DNA of 64,000 nt. It comes from Natrinema sp. CBA1119. GTDB taxonomy: Archaea > Halobacteriota > Halobacteria > Halobacteriales > Natrialbaceae. Numbering within the stretch: position 1 is the stretch's first letter; each line of letters opens with the position of its first letter. The position numbers and the translations under genes were made by a program. The stretch lies in NCBI RefSeq assembly GCF_002572525.1, contig NZ_PDBS01000001.1:1860001-1924000 (forward strand), read 5' to 3'. Below the pieces are notes generated by a model that searched no databases, was not told where the DNA came from, and saw nothing but the letters and a program-made list of their open reading frames with translations. Of the stretch, positions 24,545 through 32,304 are shown piece after piece.

Positions 24545-25669
24545 ATGGGATTGTCTACACAACTATCCGTTGTTATTTGCATTCTTCTTATTGTCGTAGT
24601 ACCGGCCACCGCAGCGGTCACGATTGGCGAAGAACGGGGCACTGCTGATGTCATTCTGGAGCCGACCGACACCCAATACGCCTCGATTGATGACGGCGAA
24701 ATCAAAATCGACTTCCAGAAACTCAACGACCGTGCAATCACCCGCGTAGACGATGTCTTCACCATCTCGGTCACCGACGACGATGTCGAACGGATCTGGA
24801 TCGAGAACGACGTTCCCGGACTCACCTTCTACAGGGGCGACGATCCGACGAACACGATCAGCCGATCGAACCCCCTCGAGCCGATGCCGGGTTCGACAAC
24901 CAGCATCGGCGTCGCGGTTGACACGCACGAGGCGGTCAACGGGACGGAGACGTTCACGGTCGTCGCGCAGTACGAGGACGAGGACGAAACCGAGTCCGAT
25001 ATCGACGGCTCTAACCTGAGCGTTTCGCCGACGAACGTCGAGGCGGGCGAGACGGTCACGGTCAACGCGACCTACCGAAATAACGGCGACGGGTGGGGCA
25101 CCGAAACGGCCCGGCTGACGGTCGGCGGGACCGTCGTCGACCGGCGAACGATCGCCCTCTCGTCGGGCGAGGAAGAGACCGTCAGCTTCGAGCGACGCAT
25201 GGAGTGGCCCGGCACGTACGATGTCGGAATCGAGGGACTCGGGCATCAGTCGGTGACCGTCGAGGGTCCGCAGGTCGAGGTCTCGAGCGCCACCATCGAC
25301 GACGCAACGATCACCGCCGGCGAGACCGCCACCGTCCGGGCGACGGTTCGGAACCCGTCCGACAGATCACTCGAGCGAACGCTCGAGCTTTCGGTCGACG
25401 GCATCGTCGTCGATACCAGAACCGTTTCGATCCCGGCCAACGGCGAGCGGACGGTGACCTTCGAGCGGCGGTTCGCGGCGGCGGGGACCTACGAGGTCGG
25501 GGTCAGCGGCGTGTCCGCAGGGACGGTGACCGTCGAGGAACCGGGGCCGTTTTCGATCCAGAACCGCGAGCTCTCGGCGGCGACGACGGCGGCGCTCGCG
25601 CCGCCCGCGACGGCCGGACTGTTGGCCCTGGCGGTCGTCGCGAACCGGCGGTGGACCGTTTTCCGCTAG
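24545..25669 (+). CDS. Membrane-anchored CARDB/Ig-fold surface protein
   Basis: A 374-residue exported protein. It has a signal sequence (LSVVICILLIVVVPATAAV), a first domain of about 130 residues that continues like the N-terminal DUF1102 proteins (TIGEERGTADVILEPTD), and then two CARDB-like Ig domains. These carry the repeated patterns NVEAGETVTVNATYRN and TITAGETATVRATVRN (about residues 170-235 and 255-320). A C-terminal hydrophobic anchor (LAPPATAGLLALAVVAN) is followed by RRW. The domain pair suggests an extracellular cell-wall-linked protein. The start MGLSTQL is chosen over a GTG eight codons earlier. It is downstream of the TasA-like gene, probably the same transcript. Confidence 0.82.
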   Translation: MGLSTQLSVVICILLIVVVPATAAVTIGEERGTADVILEPTDTQYASIDDGEIKIDFQKLNDRAITRVDDVFTISVTDDDVERIWIENDVPGLTFYRGDDPTNTISRSNPLEPMPGSTTSIGVAVDTHEAVNGTETFTVVAQYEDEDETESDIDGSNLSVSPTNVEAGETVTVNATYRNNGDGWGTETARLTVGGTVVDRRTIALSSGEEETVSFERRMEWPGTYDVGIEGLGHQSVTVEGPQVEVSSATIDDATITAGETATVRATVRNPSDRSLERTLELSVDGIVVDTRTVSIPANGERTVTFERRFAAAGTYEVGVSGVSAGTVTVEEPGPFSIQNRELSAATTAALAPPATAGLLALAVVANRRWTVFR

Positions 25670-26010
25670 TTCGTTTGTCACCACGTCTCGAAACCACGAC
25701 CAGTACGGACAACTGTCCTGCTCAGGCCGGCAACTAGGGATTTCCACGCCCTCCCCAGCCGACTCGTTCGCTCGCAGGCTCGCTCACTCATCCCTCGCAC
25801 GATGTCACCGACGCACTCTCGAGTTTTCTCGAGCGCGTCGCCAGCGCGCGCCACCGCAGGGTGACAGTCAGTGGAGCCGAAACGCGAGGTCTCTCGAGCA
25901 CGCGACGGACGATGGGACTCCCCGTCGGAACTCTCGCGGGCTTTATACTGGTGAAGTAACATAGTGTAGTCGAACAGTCAGCCAGCCATGATCGTACTCG
26001 TCACTCGTCG
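25670..26010 (+). other. Intergenic region with repeat-like sequence and the signal-peptidase promoter
   Basis: The 341-bp gap begins with a low-complexity stretch (about 25730-25800: CTCGTTCGCTCGCAGGCTCG with many CTCG/CGCTC repeats), then a short palindrome TCGAGTTTTCTCGA near 25820. It resembles sequence that often follows insertion sequences in haloarchaea, but I cannot prove a mobile-element origin. The last part has a TATA box at 25942-25949 and a minimal upstream ORF at 25988-26014. No larger gene is visible. Confidence 0.45.
25942..25949 (+). promoter_or_regulatory. TATA box of the signal peptidase gene
   Basis: TTTATACT is centred about 26 nt upstream of position 25972. A transcript starting there would have a 16-nt leader before the uORF at 25988 and about 39 nt before the gene start at 26011. 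Confidence 0.5.
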
Positions 26011-26014
26011 ATGA
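25988..26014 (+). other. Eight-codon upstream ORF overlapping the signal peptidase start
   Basis: ATG at 25988 encodes MIVLVTRR and stops with TGA at 26012-26014, overlapping the ATG at 26011 in an ATGA configuration. Such an overlap can couple translation. I cannot tell whether it is used. It is the first ATG after the predicted transcription start. Confidence 0.35.
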
Positions 26015-27192
26015 CTACCGCGTCACTCCTCAAGCGGGGGCTCGGGTTCGGCCTCGCGCTGGTCGTCGTCCTGCTGATCGTCGGGCAGCTCCTCGGACAG
26101 CCGATTCTGCTCGGCTACGTCGCGACCGGTAGCATGGAGCCTGCGGTGGACGCCGGCGACGGGTTCGTCTCCGTTCCCAGCGCCGTCACCGGCGACATCG
26201 AGGAGGGCGACGTCGTCGTCTTTCAGGCCAAAGAACTCCACGGCGGCGGGCTGACGACTCACCGCGTGGTCGGCGAGACCGAGGAGGGGTACGTCACGAA
26301 GGGCGACGCGAACCCGTTTACCGATCAGGACGGCGGTGAGCCCCACGTCACGGACGGCCAGATCGTCGCCAAAGCCTGGCAGGTAAACGGGGAGGTCGTG
26401 ACGATCCCTCACCTCGGAACGGCCGTTATGGGCATTCAGAGCTTCGCAACGGGGACTTACGAAACCGTCGCGTCGATCCTCGGCCTGACGACGACCGCCT
26501 CCGGTAACGGGCTCGGCGCAATGTTGGTCGCGATCGGCGTTGCCATGCTCGGCTTCGGGACGGTGTTCGAGCGACTCGGTCCGACGCGGCGCGAGACGAG
26601 CAGACGGCGCTCGCGAGAGAACGTGATCGCGTTCTGGACGACGCTCGGCCTCATCCTGCTCCTGTTTGCTACCCTGGCAACCGCTGCGATGGTCGTCCCG
26701 TCTGGGACGTCCGAGTACGGGTTCGTGAGCACCGAATCACCGACCGACGACCCCCAGATCGTCGCGCCGGGTGCGACAACCGAACTCACCAGGTCGGTCG
26801 ATAACGCCGGTTACCTGCCGGTAGTGGTCGTCCACGACGCCGAAAGCGAGGGGATCGCGGCCGATCCCGGGTGGCAGACGCTCGGGATTCGTGGGAGCGG
26901 AGAGACGACGGTGACGCTGTCCGCGCCTGAGGAAACGGGAGAATATACGCGTCATCTCGGTGAATACCGGTATCTCGCCGTTCTCCCGCCGTCGGTGCTG
27001 GTTTGGCTCCACGGGATTCACCCCTTCGCCGCGATTGCCGCGGTAAACGGGGTCATCGTCGGGATCACCGTTGCAATCGTCCTCGTGATCTTCGGCAGCG
27101 GCGATCTCCGGGTTCGGTCTGCGGGGGGTCACGTCCCACTCTCGACCCGCCTCGAGCGACGACTGCGGAAGTGGCTTCGCGACCGAGAGTAG
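26011..27192 (+). CDS. SipW/Sec11-type signal peptidase I with C-terminal membrane extension
   Basis: A 393-residue protein. Residues 1-170 are a signal peptidase of the archaeal/ER (S26B) type: N-terminal helix, catalytic Ser in ATGSMEPAV (about 47), His in LTTHRVVG (about 90) in place of the bacterial Lys, and the KGDANPFTDQ acidic box. Then come a hydrophobic segment (about 165-185), another helix pair (about 205-230 and 330-360), an extracellular part of about 100 residues and a basic tail. The size is double that of plain archaeal SPase, and the additional part is not recognised. Its location between Ig-fold and DUF5305 surface genes points to a dedicated protease for the locus's exported proteins. 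Confidence 0.85.
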   Translation: MTTASLLKRGLGFGLALVVVLLIVGQLLGQPILLGYVATGSMEPAVDAGDGFVSVPSAVTGDIEEGDVVVFQAKELHGGGLTTHRVVGETEEGYVTKGDANPFTDQDGGEPHVTDGQIVAKAWQVNGEVVTIPHLGTAVMGIQSFATGTYETVASILGLTTTASGNGLGAMLVAIGVAMLGFGTVFERLGPTRRETSRRRSRENVIAFWTTLGLILLLFATLATAAMVVPSGTSEYGFVSTESPTDDPQIVAPGATTELTRSVDNAGYLPVVVVHDAESEGIAADPGWQTLGIRGSGETTVTLSAPEETGEYTRHLGEYRYLAVLPPSVLVWLHGIHPFAAIAAVNGVIVGITVAIVLVIFGSGDLRVRSAGGHVPLSTRLERRLRKWLRDRE

Positions 27193-27211
27193 CCGCTCGA
27201 GGCCACTACCC

Positions 27212-27218
27212 TTATAAT
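27212..27218 (+). promoter_or_regulatory. TATA box upstream of the DUF5305 gene
   Basis: TTATAAT is centred 26 nt before the ATG at 27241, giving a transcript that would begin at or close to that ATG. It indicates an independent promoter for the DUF5305 region, separate from the signal peptidase promoter. Confidence 0.5.
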
Positions 27219-27240
27219 GGTCGGTTTCTTTCACACACGC

Positions 27241-27357
27241 ATGTATTGTTCCGGTGACCGACCAGTTCGGAAACGGACAGCTCGGCCAGCGGGCGGGCGT
27301 GGTCGGCCAGCGGACGAGTTCGGACGACGAGGCCGAATCGGAAGGGGTGGCAAATGA
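27241..27357 (+). CDS. Small ORF (38 residues) before DUF5305, possible leader peptide
   Basis: ATG at 27241 opens a 38-codon frame rich in Arg and Gly (MYCSGDRPVRKRTARPAG...), ending at a TGA that overlaps the DUF5305 start in an ATGA arrangement. The predicted transcription start lies exactly at this ATG. The composition is unlike a haloarchaeal acidic protein, so it may be a regulatory leader or simply untranslated sequence. A competing GTG frame at 27254 is more acidic at first but becomes Arg-rich later. Confidence 0.3.
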   Translation: MYCSGDRPVRKRTARPAGGRGRPADEFGRRGRIGRGGK

Positions 27358-28538
27358 TCGACAGCCCGCGGCTCGAACTGGTGCTCGCCAGACACGGACG
27401 CGCGATCGCGATCGCGCTGGTCGTCGTCGGCGTTCTCGCGATCGCCGCAACCGGTTGGGCAGTCGCGAATCCGGTGACGACGACTGCGGCCCAGTTCAGC
27501 GAAGAACGCGTCACGACCGACGCGGAAACGAGCGCCGTCGTCACCGAGAACGGCACGCTCTGGACCGAGGGCGAGCGCCTCGAGGATAGCTCAGTTTACT
27601 TTCTGAATGCCACGCCGGAGTTGACGATCCGGCCCGAGACGCGGCTCCGTAACGAAACCGGCGGGACCCCTATCGAGGACGGGGACGTGACGCACGAACT
27701 ACGGCTTCGGTTCGAGGCGACCCGCGACGGCTCAACGTTCTGGAACGAGAGCCACGAGGTGGTCGCCGAGTCGGCGTCGGTCGAGAACGGCGTCGCAACG
27801 TCGAACGCGACGATCGACGTGGAATCCTACCGGCAGCGACAGCGACAACTCGAGCGCGAGGTCTCCGGCATCGGTTCGGTCGAGTTGTCGATGGTGCTCC
27901 GCGTCGAGTACGATACGGGCCGTCAGCAGGGGACAGTGACGACGACGACGCCGGTAGAGATAACGGACGACGCCTACTGGCTCGGGAACTCGCTGTCGGA
28001 TTCGGCGACGCACAGCCATCGGAGCGGGACGGCGCGGACGACCGAGTCCCGCAGTGCGACGCTTGTCGGCGGTCTCTCGGTGCTCGGAACGCTGTCGCTG
28101 GCCGGTGCAGCGCTCGTCGCCCGCCGGTCTCCCGCGGATCTCGAGGCGGCCCGTCGTGCGGTCCACGAACGGCGCTACGCCGAGTGGATCTCGCAGGGCT
28201 CGATCCCGATGTGGATTGGCGACTATCACGTCTCGCTCGACACGCTCGAGGACGTGGTCGACGTCGCGATCGATACGAACGAACGCGTCGTCCACGACAC
28301 GCAGCGGGGGCTGTTCGCGGTCGTCAACGACGGCGTCGTCTACTACTACAGCGACCGCGGCCTCTGGGAGGAGACCGCCTGGCCGGAGATGGACCTCGAG
28401 GAACAGCCGGCCGTCATCGACGGCGACGGGGACCTGTCGCCCGAGGATCTCTCGGAGCTCGACCCGAGCGACGAGTTCGCGGCGGCCGACGATCCGGACG
28501 GGTTCGAGGACGACCGGAACGTCTGGGAGCGACTCTGA
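27354..28538 (+). CDS. DUF5305 domain membrane protein
   Basis: A 394-residue protein: an N-terminal signal-anchor (AIAIALVVVGVLAIAATGWA, about residues 17-36), a long extracellular beta-rich region (residues 40-225) with Thr/Glu-rich strands, a second hydrophobic helix (LVGGLSVLGTLSLAGAALVA, about 235-254), and an intracellular acidic C-terminus of about 140 residues. This two-helix layout with a long exterior domain matches DUF5305, which I know from haloarchaeal neighbours of signal peptidase genes. The function is not known. The internal region GDYHVSLDTLEDVVDVAIDT is conserved-looking. It overlaps the small ORF by 4 nt. Confidence 0.78.
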   Translation: MIDSPRLELVLARHGRAIAIALVVVGVLAIAATGWAVANPVTTTAAQFSEERVTTDAETSAVVTENGTLWTEGERLEDSSVYFLNATPELTIRPETRLRNETGGTPIEDGDVTHELRLRFEATRDGSTFWNESHEVVAESASVENGVATSNATIDVESYRQRQRQLEREVSGIGSVELSMVLRVEYDTGRQQGTVTTTTPVEITDDAYWLGNSLSDSATHSHRSGTARTTESRSATLVGGLSVLGTLSLAGAALVARRSPADLEAARRAVHERRYAEWISQGSIPMWIGDYHVSLDTLEDVVDVAIDTNERVVHDTQRGLFAVVNDGVVYYYSDRGLWEETAWPEMDLEEQPAVIDGDGDLSPEDLSELDPSDEFAAADDPDGFEDDRNVWERL

Positions 28539-28649
28539 ACCGGACGACGCTTCCCGAGGCGACGGTTGAGCGCGCCATCCTATCGGCCGTTCCTCACGTT
28601 CGATAATAAACGAAATACGTATAGGATTGATTCGCAAAAACTACGGCAC

Positions 28650-30260
28650 ATGGAAACGCCACTCGTCGTCACTGATTTCCTCGAGCAGGCGCGGGAGCAC
28701 TACGGAGACGAGGAAGCGATCGTGGGGGTCGACGGTGACCGGTTCTCCTACGCGGAGTTCGGCGAGCGCGCCGACCGGTTCTCGTCAGCGCTCCAGGACC
28801 GCGGAATCGAGAAGGGCGACCGCGTCGCCGTTCTCGACCCGAACACGCACTACCACCTCGAGGCGGCCTTCGGTGCGATGCAACTCGGTGCGGTCCACAC
28901 GCCGCTGAATTACCGCCTCGAGCCGGCCGATTACGAGTACATTCTGTCGGACGCGGGCGTCGACGCGATCTACGCCGACTACGCGTTCGCAGAGAAGATC
29001 GAGGCGATCCGCGACGAGGTGCCGACGGAGACGTTCGTCACGAACGACGCGGACGCGGTGGCGGGGAACTGGGAGGAGTTCGACGGCGTCCTCGAGGATG
29101 CCGGGACCGAGTTCGATCAGCCCGAGATGGCCGAAGACGAGATCATCACGATCAACTACACCTCGGGGACGACGGGCGATCCGAAGGGGGTCTGTCGCAC
29201 GCATCGGACCGAGACGCTCCACGCGTATCTGATGTCGATCTACCACGAAATTACCGATGACGACACCTATCTGTGGACGCTGCCGATGTTCCACGTCAAC
29301 GGCTGGGGCCATATCTACGCGGTGACCGGCATGGGCGCGACCCACGTCTGTACGCGCGGGGTCAATCCCGACGAGGTCGTCTCGTCGATTCGCGAGGAAG
29401 ACGTGTCCTTCCTCTGTGCGGCTCCGGCGGTGCTCAACCAACTGATCGACTACTACGAAGCCGAGGGAGAACCCGAGATGACCGGCGAGAAGCGGGTTCG
29501 GGTAACGACTGCCGGGAGTGCGCCGCCGGAAGCCACCATTCGGGCCGTCGAGGACCGCTTCGGCTGGTATCTGAAACATCTCTACGGGGCGACCGAGACG
29601 GGACCGCTGATCACCATCTCCGACACCAAGCGCCTCATGAACGACGAGAACCGCTTCGAGATCAAGAAGCGCCAGGGGATGGGCGTTCTCGGCACCGACG
29701 TTCGCGTCGTCGACGAGGAGGGGAACGACGTCCCGCGCGACGATGCGACGCTCGGCGAGATCGTCGTCCGGGGCAACCAGATCATGGACCGCTACTGGAA
29801 CAAGCCCGACGAGACCGACGACGCGTTCAACGACCGCGTCGAGGGCTACTACCACACCGGCGATCTCGCGTCGATCGACGAGAACGGTCTGATCGCGATC
29901 CGGGACCGCAAGAAGGATATCATCATCTCGGGCGGGGAGAACATCTCGAGCATCGAACTCGAGGACGCGCTGTTCGATCACGACGCGGTCGCGGACGCGG
30001 CCGTGATCCCGGCACCGAGCGACAAGTGGGGCGAAACGCCGAAGGCCTTCGTCGTCCCCTCGAACGGGGATCCGACCGATCCGCCGGTGTCGGCCGACGA
30101 ACTGACCGAGTTCACCCGTGACCGACTGGCGAGTTACAAAGTCGTCCGACGGGTCGAATACGTCAAAGAGCTCCCGAAAACGGCGACTGGAAAGACCCAG
30201 AAGTACGAACTGCGCGAGCGGGAGTGGGAGGACGAAGACCGGATGATCGGCGAGGGCTGA
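28650..30260 (+). CDS. Acyl-CoA synthetase (AMP-forming), first paralogue
   Basis: A 536-residue member of the ANL superfamily: AMP-binding A3 loop YTSGTTGDPKG (about residue 167), A5 region HLYGATETGP, A8 hinge DRKKDIIISGGENISS (about 418), and A10 lysine in PKTATGKTQKYELR. These activate carboxylic acids to acyl-adenylate and then acyl-CoA. The size and the loop sequences fit a medium/long-chain fatty acid or aryl-CoA ligase. A close paralogue lies at 54496-56109 on the other strand. The start METPLVV at 28650 is preferred over an upstream frame, with an ACGTATAGG box about 32 nt upstream. Confidence 0.92.
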   Translation: METPLVVTDFLEQAREHYGDEEAIVGVDGDRFSYAEFGERADRFSSALQDRGIEKGDRVAVLDPNTHYHLEAAFGAMQLGAVHTPLNYRLEPADYEYILSDAGVDAIYADYAFAEKIEAIRDEVPTETFVTNDADAVAGNWEEFDGVLEDAGTEFDQPEMAEDEIITINYTSGTTGDPKGVCRTHRTETLHAYLMSIYHEITDDDTYLWTLPMFHVNGWGHIYAVTGMGATHVCTRGVNPDEVVSSIREEDVSFLCAAPAVLNQLIDYYEAEGEPEMTGEKRVRVTTAGSAPPEATIRAVEDRFGWYLKHLYGATETGPLITISDTKRLMNDENRFEIKKRQGMGVLGTDVRVVDEEGNDVPRDDATLGEIVVRGNQIMDRYWNKPDETDDAFNDRVEGYYHTGDLASIDENGLIAIRDRKKDIIISGGENISSIELEDALFDHDAVADAAVIPAPSDKWGETPKAFVVPSNGDPTDPPVSADELTEFTRDRLASYKVVRRVEYVKELPKTATGKTQKYELREREWEDEDRMIGEG

Positions 30261-30311
30261 GCGGCGAGGGCTGAGCGGCGAGGGCTGAGCGGCGAGGGCT
30301 GAGCGGCGAGG
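30251..30311 (+). repeat. 14-bp tandem repeat (about 4.4 copies) at the end of the acyl-CoA synthetase gene
   Basis: The unit CGAGGGCTGAGCGG starts at 30251, 30265, 30279 and 30293, with a partial fifth copy at 30307. The first copy contains the last codons and the TGA stop codon of the synthetase gene, so the repeat provides repeated TGA triplets after the gene. It is a microsatellite-like array likely prone to slippage. Confidence 0.85.
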
Positions 30312-30583
30312 CGGACTGGCCGAGGACGATTTCCGCGGGGCGAACACTGACGAATCGGTCGCTGACCGAATCGCAGCCTCGTTTTGAACGCTGTGAGGCG
30401 AACATATCCAATTCACAGAGTCACGTCGTTGCTGATACTCTCTGCCGGATCAGACACAACAGTGATATCGAACGGTTCGGCGACTCAGGGGACAATTTAC
30501 ACGAGTAAAACTATTACATTCTATTCCGGTACTCGTCGGGTAAGGCTCAACTTTTATACTGCTGGGGCCTTTCGATTCGTAAT
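30312..30583 (+). promoter_or_regulatory. Intergenic region with the promoter of the winged-helix gene
   Basis: After the tandem array, 272 bp follow with no convincing open frame. TTTTATA at 30552-30558 is centred about 29 nt before the ATG at 30584, predicting a leaderless transcript for the winged-helix gene. Nothing else is recognised. Confidence 0.5.
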
Positions 30584-30877
30584 ATGGCAGAGACCGACGG
30601 GGAGGAAATCGAAGACTTGCCACCGAGTGCGAAACTCGTCTTCAAGGTTCTCGAGTACGATGGGCCACTGACGCAGAAACAAATCGTCGAGGAATCGATG
30701 CTCTCGGCCCGGACGGTACGGTACGCGCTCGAGCGACTCGAAGATATCGGGATCGTCGATGAGGACATCTACTTTGCGGATGCTCGGCAGAGTCTCTACC
30801 GGCTCGAGGAGCCGGTCGCGGCCGACGGGAACGGTGTCGAGGACTCCCCGAAAAAGGACGCTTGCTGCGCCGAATAA
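30584..30877 (+). CDS. Small winged-helix (MarR-like) transcriptional regulator
   Basis: A 97-residue protein. Residues 10-75 form a winged helix: PPSAKLVFKVLEYDGPL, recognition region TQKQIVEESMLSARTVRYAL (helix 3) and the wing DEDIYFADARQSLYRL. This matches compact MarR/TrmB-like haloarchaeal HTH proteins. The C-terminal tail is Asp/Gly-rich and ends in KKDACCAE with a CC pair, which might respond to redox or metals, though that is speculative. It is followed by a small membrane protein gene 45 bp downstream in the same direction. Confidence 0.82.
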   Translation: MAETDGEEIEDLPPSAKLVFKVLEYDGPLTQKQIVEESMLSARTVRYALERLEDIGIVDEDIYFADARQSLYRLEEPVAADGNGVEDSPKKDACCAE

Positions 30878-30922
30878 CGGCGAGAACGGCAGTATTATTT
30901 TCCAGCGGTGATCGTCCCCGGT

Positions 30923-31336
30923 ATGGAGAAAGAACGGCTCCCGCGATGGGGCTGGCTGCTGATCGGCCTGTTTCTCGCGGCGATGGTCGCGAATCTGTTG
31001 AACCTGTTCGTGCTGGGGCCGACTGTGCTTCCCGAGGCGTACCGATCGATTACGGTTATCGCGATCATGTCGCCGGTGTTGATCTACGTCGGTATCTGGT
31101 ACGACGAGGATCGACAACGGTACTGGACGAGTTCGCGGGCGAAGATCGCCGGTGACGTCCTGTTCGTCGTGACGGGAGCAGCGATGGGGTCGGCGCTCGT
31201 GCTCGTGGCGATCGTCGGGTTCGGGCTCCCCAACTTCCTGATGGATATCCTCGCGATGGGCGTCGGCTTCCTCCTGTCGTGGGGGCTGTTCTGGTGGCGC
31301 AACCAGGGCCTGTATACCGACGAGCCGGCACGCTGA
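30923..31336 (+). CDS. Hypothetical four-helix membrane protein
   Basis: A 137-residue protein with about four hydrophobic segments (residues 10-35, 45-62, 78-103 and 105-125). A charged loop WYDEDRQRYWTSSRAKIAG lies in the middle. No family is recognised. The first ATG (30923) is preferred over a GTG five codons upstream. It follows the winged-helix gene closely (45 bp) and probably shares its transcript. It is convergent with the NAD synthase gene, 5 bp away. Confidence 0.75.
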   Translation: MEKERLPRWGWLLIGLFLAAMVANLLNLFVLGPTVLPEAYRSITVIAIMSPVLIYVGIWYDEDRQRYWTSSRAKIAGDVLFVVTGAAMGSALVLVAIVGFGLPNFLMDILAMGVGFLLSWGLFWWRNQGLYTDEPAR

Positions 31337-31341
31337 ATCCG

Positions 31342-32304
31342 CTATCGAGGGACGATCACGGATCGACGCGGCCGCGTGCCGTTGCGATCACTCGAGCGCG
31401 TCCGAACCGTCGAGGAGTCCTTCCTTGCCACGGCCAGCGATCCCCGGTGTCGGGGGGTGGCGCGTTTGTGTTCGGTGTCTGCGTGTAGCGAGGCGATCTC
31501 CTCGGCCGTGTCGCGATCGAGTTGCAGTTCGGCGACGGCCTCGTCGAACGAGCGACCCTCCTCGACGAGCCGGTACAACAGCGGGTCGATGACGTCGTAG
31601 CGCGCGCCGAGCTCGTCGGCGTCCGTCTGGGTGGCCCAAAAGCCCGCCGTCGGTTCCTTGCTGACGATCCGGCGGGGGAGTCCGATGTGTTTTGCGAGCG
31701 CCCGAACCTCCGTTTTGTAGCAGTCGCCGATCGGGTAGGCGTCGGCCGCGCCGTCTCCGTATTTGGTGAAGTAGCCGAGTAACCACTCCGAGCGGTTCGC
31801 CGTGCCGAGGACGACCCGTGACTGACGGTTAGCCGCGTAGTAGGCGGTGAGCATCCTGAGCCGCGCGGTCGCGTTTCCGATTTCGCGGTTCCGCTCGTTC
31901 GGTCGGTTGTCGGCCTCGGTCTCTGACTCGAGTTCGCTCGCGACCGTCTCGTCGAAGACCTCGAGGAGCGGGCGCAACTGGATCTCTTCGAAGTCGATTC
32001 CCATTCCCTCGGCGATCGTGTGCGCGTCGCTGACGTGGGCCTCCTCGGTCATGTGGCAGGGCAATCCCAGCCCGAGGACGCTCTCGCTGCCGACGGCCTC
32101 GACCGCCAGCGCCGTCGTCAGCGTCGAGTCGATGCCGCCGCTCATCGCGACGACGACCCCGTCCACGCCGGCGTCGGCCACGGTCGCCCGGATATCGGCG
32201 ACGATCCGTTCGCGAACCGCCTCGAGCGATCGGTGATCCGTGAAAAAGGGCCCGTTCGTGCGTTCGATACTCTGATAGACGAGCGTCTTACTATCTGCTC
32301 CCAT
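31342..32304 (-). CDS. nadE: NH3-dependent NAD+ synthetase, 3' end apparently frameshifted
   Basis: A 320-residue N-type ATP pyrophosphatase with the P-loop MSGGIDSTLTT (about residue 54), GTANRSEWLLGYFTKYGDG and the KEPTAGFWATQTDADELG region of NadE. The enzyme makes NAD from nicotinic acid adenine dinucleotide, ammonia and ATP. The last 45 or so residues (after HADTEHKRATP) are Arg-rich and unlike NadE. In the neighbouring frame the sequence continues PPTPGIAGRGKEGLLDG to a TGA at 31388-31390, which looks like the natural C-terminus. A one-base length change in the run of six G at 31452-31457 would explain it. Confidence 0.9.
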   Translation of the reverse strand: MGADSKTLVYQSIERTNGPFFTDHRSLEAVRERIVADIRATVADAGVDGVVVAMSGGIDSTLTTALAVEAVGSESVLGLGLPCHMTEEAHVSDAHTIAEGMGIDFEEIQLRPLLEVFDETVASELESETEADNRPNERNREIGNATARLRMLTAYYAANRQSRVVLGTANRSEWLLGYFTKYGDGAADAYPIGDCYKTEVRALAKHIGLPRRIVSKEPTAGFWATQTDADELGARYDVIDPLLYRLVEEGRSFDEAVAELQLDRDTAEEIASLHADTEHKRATPRHRGSLAVARKDSSTVRTRSSDRNGTRPRRSVIVPR

